Assembly (NCBI GenBank): GCA_046734795.1
Contig: JBKPRX010000108.1
Coordinates: 1 to 17,191 of the forward strand
Length of the DNA: 17,191 nucleotides
Direction of reading: 5' to 3'
Source of the DNA: JBKPRX01 sp046734795
GTDB taxonomy: Bacteria > Actinomycetota > Thermoleophilia > Gaiellales > Gaiellaceae
The notes beneath the pieces were generated by a model. The model ran no database searches and was not told the DNA's origin. It saw only the letters and a program-made list of their open reading frames with translations. Made by a program: the position numbers and the translations under genes. This document shows, piece by piece, positions 14,561-17,191 of this stretch. Every line of letters begins with the position of its first letter. Position 1 is the stretch's first letter.

Positions 14561-15355
14561 CTATCTCAGAAGGTACGGCTCCCAGAACTCACGGTCGAAG
14601 TGATTCCAGCCGTGGCAGCCGAACGGAAGGCGTCGTCCATTCGCCTCGAAGGCCTCCCGCGGCGCCTCGTTGAATCCAAATCGCAGTCCCTCTGCGGGCG
14701 GAGCGCGGTGGAACGATGGCAAGTACGTCTCGGCACGCAACGTCCAGAACCAGTCCTCGGCCCAGCCGTGGTAGGCGCGGTTGAGCTGCCGGATCTCGCG
14801 CCGCACACCATTGAACGCGCGGAGGTGCTTCGCGTACCTGCGCGGCAGATTCGCGAGCCGCACGTTCACCGGGCGCGCGGCCCAGTTCTCCCGCCAATAT
14901 GCAGCGGCATCGACGGGTCGTACTTTCGACGTGAGCACCGCGAGGAAGCTCTCGATGCGACGCAGCGAAAAGCCGCCGTTCCCGACGAGAGGCGGGTGAT
15001 CACCAATCTTGTGGACTGGTGCGACATAGTCGTAGCCCTTCGCGCACCAGTCGAGGAGTCGATTGGACAGCACGAGACAATCGAGCTGGTAGACAAGGAT
15101 GTATTCGTACGCAGCAAAGGCGCGATAGAAGTCAGTGCTGAGCATGAGCGCGGAGTAGCCGCGGCGTGAGGCGAGAGAAGTGTCTGGGAAATGCAGCTTT
15201 GCGAATCCCGGCACATCGAACTCGAGGCTCTTCGGCATCACGAGATAGCGGTCGAACTCCGGCAAGTAGTGCTCGAGATGTCTGAGCGAAATGCGCTCGT
15301 CGCGTTCGAATGACGCGCGGTAGACGGGAACGGCAATTGCGACGGTCGGCATCAT
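14561..15355 (-). CDS. DUF5672-type putative glycosyltransferase
   Basis: A 264-residue soluble protein that matches, from memory, the DUF5672 family found in polysaccharide loci. It starts with a nucleotide-sugar-transferase-like strand (TVAIAVPVYRASF). YILVYQLDCLVLSNRLLDWC (about 84-103) carries an LD pair in the place where GT-A enzymes have their metal-binding DxD. YDYVAPVH, VGNGGFSLRR (124-133) and the C-terminal LPFGCHGWNHFDREFWEPYL are the family's other landmarks. A sugar-transfer role is inferred from these and from its operon with a GT2 enzyme; the family is poorly characterised. Starts available are TTG 15361, ATG 15355 and ATG 15352. I took the first ATG, twelve bases after the upstream stop. 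No Shine-Dalgarno sequence is seen. Three 60-base rows from 15001 to 15180 count 58, 50 and 63% G+C, lower than the 67% I count for one row of the GT2 gene. Confidence 0.82.
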   Translation of the reverse strand: MMPTVAIAVPVYRASFERDERISLRHLEHYLPEFDRYLVMPKSLEFDVPGFAKLHFPDTSLASRRGYSALMLSTDFYRAFAAYEYILVYQLDCLVLSNRLLDWCAKGYDYVAPVHKIGDHPPLVGNGGFSLRRIESFLAVLTSKVRPVDAAAYWRENWAARPVNVRLANLPRRYAKHLRAFNGVRREIRQLNRAYHGWAEDWFWTLRAETYLPSFHRAPPAEGLRFGFNEAPREAFEANGRRLPFGCHGWNHFDREFWEPYLLR

Positions 15356-15367
15356 GGACAAGCGGCG

Positions 15368-16309
15368 TCAGCGCAAATCCTTGTTCGACTCCATGTCGAA
15401 CCACATGGCGAAGAGCGTGAACTGCGAGCCCGAGATCAGAAGCAGCGCGATCAAGACGACGGTGCCGACGCTGACTTCGTAGCCTGCGATCCGGTAGCCG
15501 ATCTCGATTCCGCCGAGGACGAGGCCGGCCAGCGTCGCAAAGAAGCCGAACGCGTAGAAGAAGACGAGCGGATGGAAGTCTCGGATCACGTACTTCTCGC
15601 GCAGCCGCCAGAAGAAGCCCTTCACGAGGAGCCACGAGATCCGCGGCACGACATGTCGGTAGCGGATCCCGGAGCGTTCGCCGACGCCGTAGATCGGTCG
15701 CGACGGGAAGTCGCGCACGCGCGCGTTGACGACGTTCAGGTGCACGAGCAGGTCGTTCGGGAAGCCGTAGCGGCGATACACGCGATCGAGGTCGAGCGCC
15801 TGGAGCGTCTTCAGCGCGATCGCCGTGTAGCCCGACTGCGAGTCGGCGACGTGCCAGTAGCCCGACGCGATCTTCGTCAGGAACGAGAGGACCGCGTTTC
15901 CGAGGTAACGCGTGCGCGGCATCAGCTGCCAGGCCTCTCCTGTGACGAGCCGGTTCGCCTTGGCGTAGTCGACCTCGTCGCGCGCGACCGGACGAACGAG
16001 CTGCTCGAGGTCGTACGGATCCATCTGGTTGTCCGCAGCCATCACGGCGACGACGTCGATCTGTTCTGCGATCGCGTGCTTGTAGCCGGTCAGGATCGCG
16101 GCGCCGACGCCTTCGTTTCGCTCGTGCGTGAGGACGACGAGCCGCACGTCGCCGGTCGCACGCGCGCTCTCGACTGTGCCGTCGGTGGATGCGTCGTCGA
16201 TCAGGACGATCGAGTCGACGAACTCGGGAATCCCCCGCAGAGTGACCGCGACGAGCTCTTCTTCGTCGTGCGCCGGAACGACGACAGCGACGCGCTTACC
16301 CTCAAGCAT
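15368..16309 (-). CDS. GT2-family glycosyltransferase with two C-terminal helices
   Basis: A 313-residue protein with a GT-A catalytic domain and two C-terminal transmembrane segments (about 248-268 and 281-302). KRVAVVVPAHDEEELVAVTL opens the domain. VLIDDASTDGT (35-45) binds the nucleotide, MAADNQMDP (90-98) is the metal-binding region, and DSQSGYTAIALKTLQALDLD and YGFPNDLLVHLN cover the acceptor and catalytic side. The layout resembles dolichyl-phosphate-mannose-synthase/GtrB-like enzymes that load sugars onto a polyprenyl phosphate, so that is one option; direct transfer to a lipid-linked glycan is the other. The ATG at 16309 overlaps the Wzz-like gene's stop by eight bases without an obvious ribosome binding site. 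The next gene follows closely, so the three genes form one operon. Confidence 0.92.
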   Translation of the reverse strand: MLEGKRVAVVVPAHDEEELVAVTLRGIPEFVDSIVLIDDASTDGTVESARATGDVRLVVLTHERNEGVGAAILTGYKHAIAEQIDVVAVMAADNQMDPYDLEQLVRPVARDEVDYAKANRLVTGEAWQLMPRTRYLGNAVLSFLTKIASGYWHVADSQSGYTAIALKTLQALDLDRVYRRYGFPNDLLVHLNVVNARVRDFPSRPIYGVGERSGIRYRHVVPRISWLLVKGFFWRLREKYVIRDFHPLVFFYAFGFFATLAGLVLGGIEIGYRIAGYEVSVGTVVLIALLLISGSQFTLFAMWFDMESNKDLR

Positions 16310-17141
16310 CCGAGCGTGCAGCCACGCGAACGGCCACGGCGTCCCAGACGAGCGCGGCGATCAGGCCGATCAGAAACCCGATGATCGCTGCGACGACGAC
16401 GGAGTTCCGCCGGCTGCGCGCCGTCACCTTCTGCGCGGCCGCGTGGGCGAGAATCCTCGGCGCCTCGACCTGCTGCGCCTGGCTCAAGAGCTGAATCGCG
16501 GCGGTGCGGTCCTGCTGCGCGTTCCGGAGCTGGAGCAGGAGCACGAGCTTGTCCGTAGACGAGATGCCGCCGTCGGCGAGCGCGGTGTTCATCGCCGAGA
16601 TCTGCTTGTTCTCGGCCACGATCTGCTGCTTGAACGTGTCGATCTTGCGTCGCGCGTAGCCGACGATCGACGGGTCCGCGATGACGGCGCTCGCAATCGT
16701 GTTCGCCGCGCACGACACGCGCCTCGGCTTCGCACCCTGCACGCTGACGGTTACCTCAGGTGTCTGCCCGAGCTTCGCGAGGTTGCCGCTGACCGCGGCG
16801 ACCGAGACCTTCGGCCTGATCGCGCAGCGCGCGCGCACCTTCGCGCGCAGCCGTTGCGAGTTGGCGATCTGGCGGACGGTGCTCGGATTCGTCTGCGCGC
16901 TCTGAAGCTGGACGTTGCCGCTCGCCGAATACGGCTGACCGAGGTAGAGCGTCGCTTGTGCCTTCCACACCTGACTCGAGCCGAGCGAGATCGCATAGCC
17001 GATGATCGCGCCGACGACGAGCGACAGGACCGGCAGCCACCAGCGCGCGACGAGCGCGTCCCAGTAGCGACGGAAGTCGACCTCCTGCTCTTCCCAGTCA
17101 GGCTCGTCCAGAGCCGGGCCGGCGGGGGGTGAAGAGCTCAT
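16302..17141 (-). CDS. Wzz-like polysaccharide co-polymerase / chain-length protein
   Basis: A 279-residue protein with the two-helix topology of polysaccharide co-polymerases. An acidic cytoplasmic N-terminus ends in FRRYWDALVARWWLPVLSLV, with helix 1 at about 36-54. An outward domain of about 190 residues follows (VWKAQATLYLGQPYSASGNV; PEVTVSVQGAKPRR), including helical, coiled-coil-prone segments at about 160-240 (DTFKQQIVAENKQISAMNTA; LRNAQQDRTAAIQLLSQAQQ). Helix 2 is at about 247-267. It lacks a C-terminal tyrosine-kinase domain or tyrosine tail, so it is a stand-alone regulator rather than a Wzc-type fusion. It should control polymer length together with the Wzy-like protein. ATG at 17141 is the first gene of its operon, with TAGAGT nine bases upstream and no Shine-Dalgarno sequence. 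Confidence 0.85.
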   Translation of the reverse strand: MSSSPPAGPALDEPDWEEQEVDFRRYWDALVARWWLPVLSLVVGAIIGYAISLGSSQVWKAQATLYLGQPYSASGNVQLQSAQTNPSTVRQIANSQRLRAKVRARCAIRPKVSVAAVSGNLAKLGQTPEVTVSVQGAKPRRVSCAANTIASAVIADPSIVGYARRKIDTFKQQIVAENKQISAMNTALADGGISSTDKLVLLLQLRNAQQDRTAAIQLLSQAQQVEAPRILAHAAAQKVTARSRRNSVVVAAIIGFLIGLIAALVWDAVAVRVAARSDA

Positions 17142-17191
17142 CGGGCGGCGACTCTACTCGACGCCCAAGACCACTGAGCGCTCAAGCCCGT
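17142..17191 (-). promoter_or_regulatory. Candidate promoter with palindrome upstream of the Wzz-like operon
   Basis: On the minus strand TAGAGT (17156-17151) precedes the ATG by nine bases, a plausible -10 for a very short leader. Upstream, TGAGCGCTCA at 17175-17184 is a perfect ten-base palindrome that would cover the -35 region, where a repressor or activator could sit. No -35 consensus is visible. The upstream end is cut by the window edge. Confidence 0.35.

Noticed and set aside
1..17191. Search by eye for tRNA, rRNA, CRISPR repeats, insertion-sequence ends and direct repeats.
   Set aside because: None seen. The GC-rich short repeats that catch the eye (GACG, CGCG and GTCG runs) are codon-usage effects and not spaced regularly.

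Overview
The window is a dense polysaccharide assembly locus from a GC-rich bacterium. Several things suggest a high-GC actinobacterium, most likely of the Thermoleophilia (Solirubrobacter/Gaiella-like) type: very high G+C, frequent GTG starts, 4-base stop/start overlaps, and several start codons lying a few bases behind a TAnnnT -10 box with no ribosome binding site. The taxonomic call is inference from style; no rRNA or other marker is present. No tRNA, rRNA, CRISPR, insertion sequence or integrase is visible.

Left part (1-4601, minus strand): one tightly coupled operon. It begins with a Wzx-like flippase and continues through three GT4-family (GT-B fold) glycosyltransferases into the first 19 codons of a fourth, which runs off the window. 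Every junction is a 4-base overlap (GTGA, GTGA, ATGA and, unusually, CTGA).

Middle (4594/4630-8815, plus strand): a divergent operon with a Wzy/WaaL-like polymerase or ligase, a SAM methyltransferase, a UDP-hexose 4-epimerase-like SDR and another GT4 glycosyltransferase. The two operons appear to share a symmetric promoter whose -10 boxes overlap on opposite strands, with each GTG start exactly 10 bases away.

Centre-right (8924-11836, minus strand): a secreted clan GH-A-type glycosidase lies behind a clear UDP-glucuronate decarboxylase (UDP-xylose synthase), followed upstream by a second methyltransferase. At 11880-13367 (plus strand) is a membrane-anchored protein with an Fn3-like domain and a TIM-barrel-like domain. 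It is divergent from the methyltransferase and overlaps, tail to tail, a four-helix membrane protein of unknown function (13337-14437, minus strand).

Right end (14561-17141, minus strand): an operon of a Wzz-like chain-length or co-polymerase protein, a GT2 glycosyltransferase with two C-terminal helices, and a DUF5672-type putative glycosyltransferase.

Together these supply nucleotide sugars (epimerase, UDP-xylose synthase), assemble a lipid-linked repeat unit (five complete GT4/GT2 transferases plus the DUF5672 protein), decorate it (two methyltransferases), flip it (Wzx-like), polymerise it (Wzy-like), control its length (Wzz-like) and possibly trim it (two extracytoplasmic glycosidase-like proteins). 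This is the logic of a Wzx/Wzy-dependent exopolysaccharide or capsule pathway. The initiating phosphoglycosyltransferase and an outer export system are not in the window.
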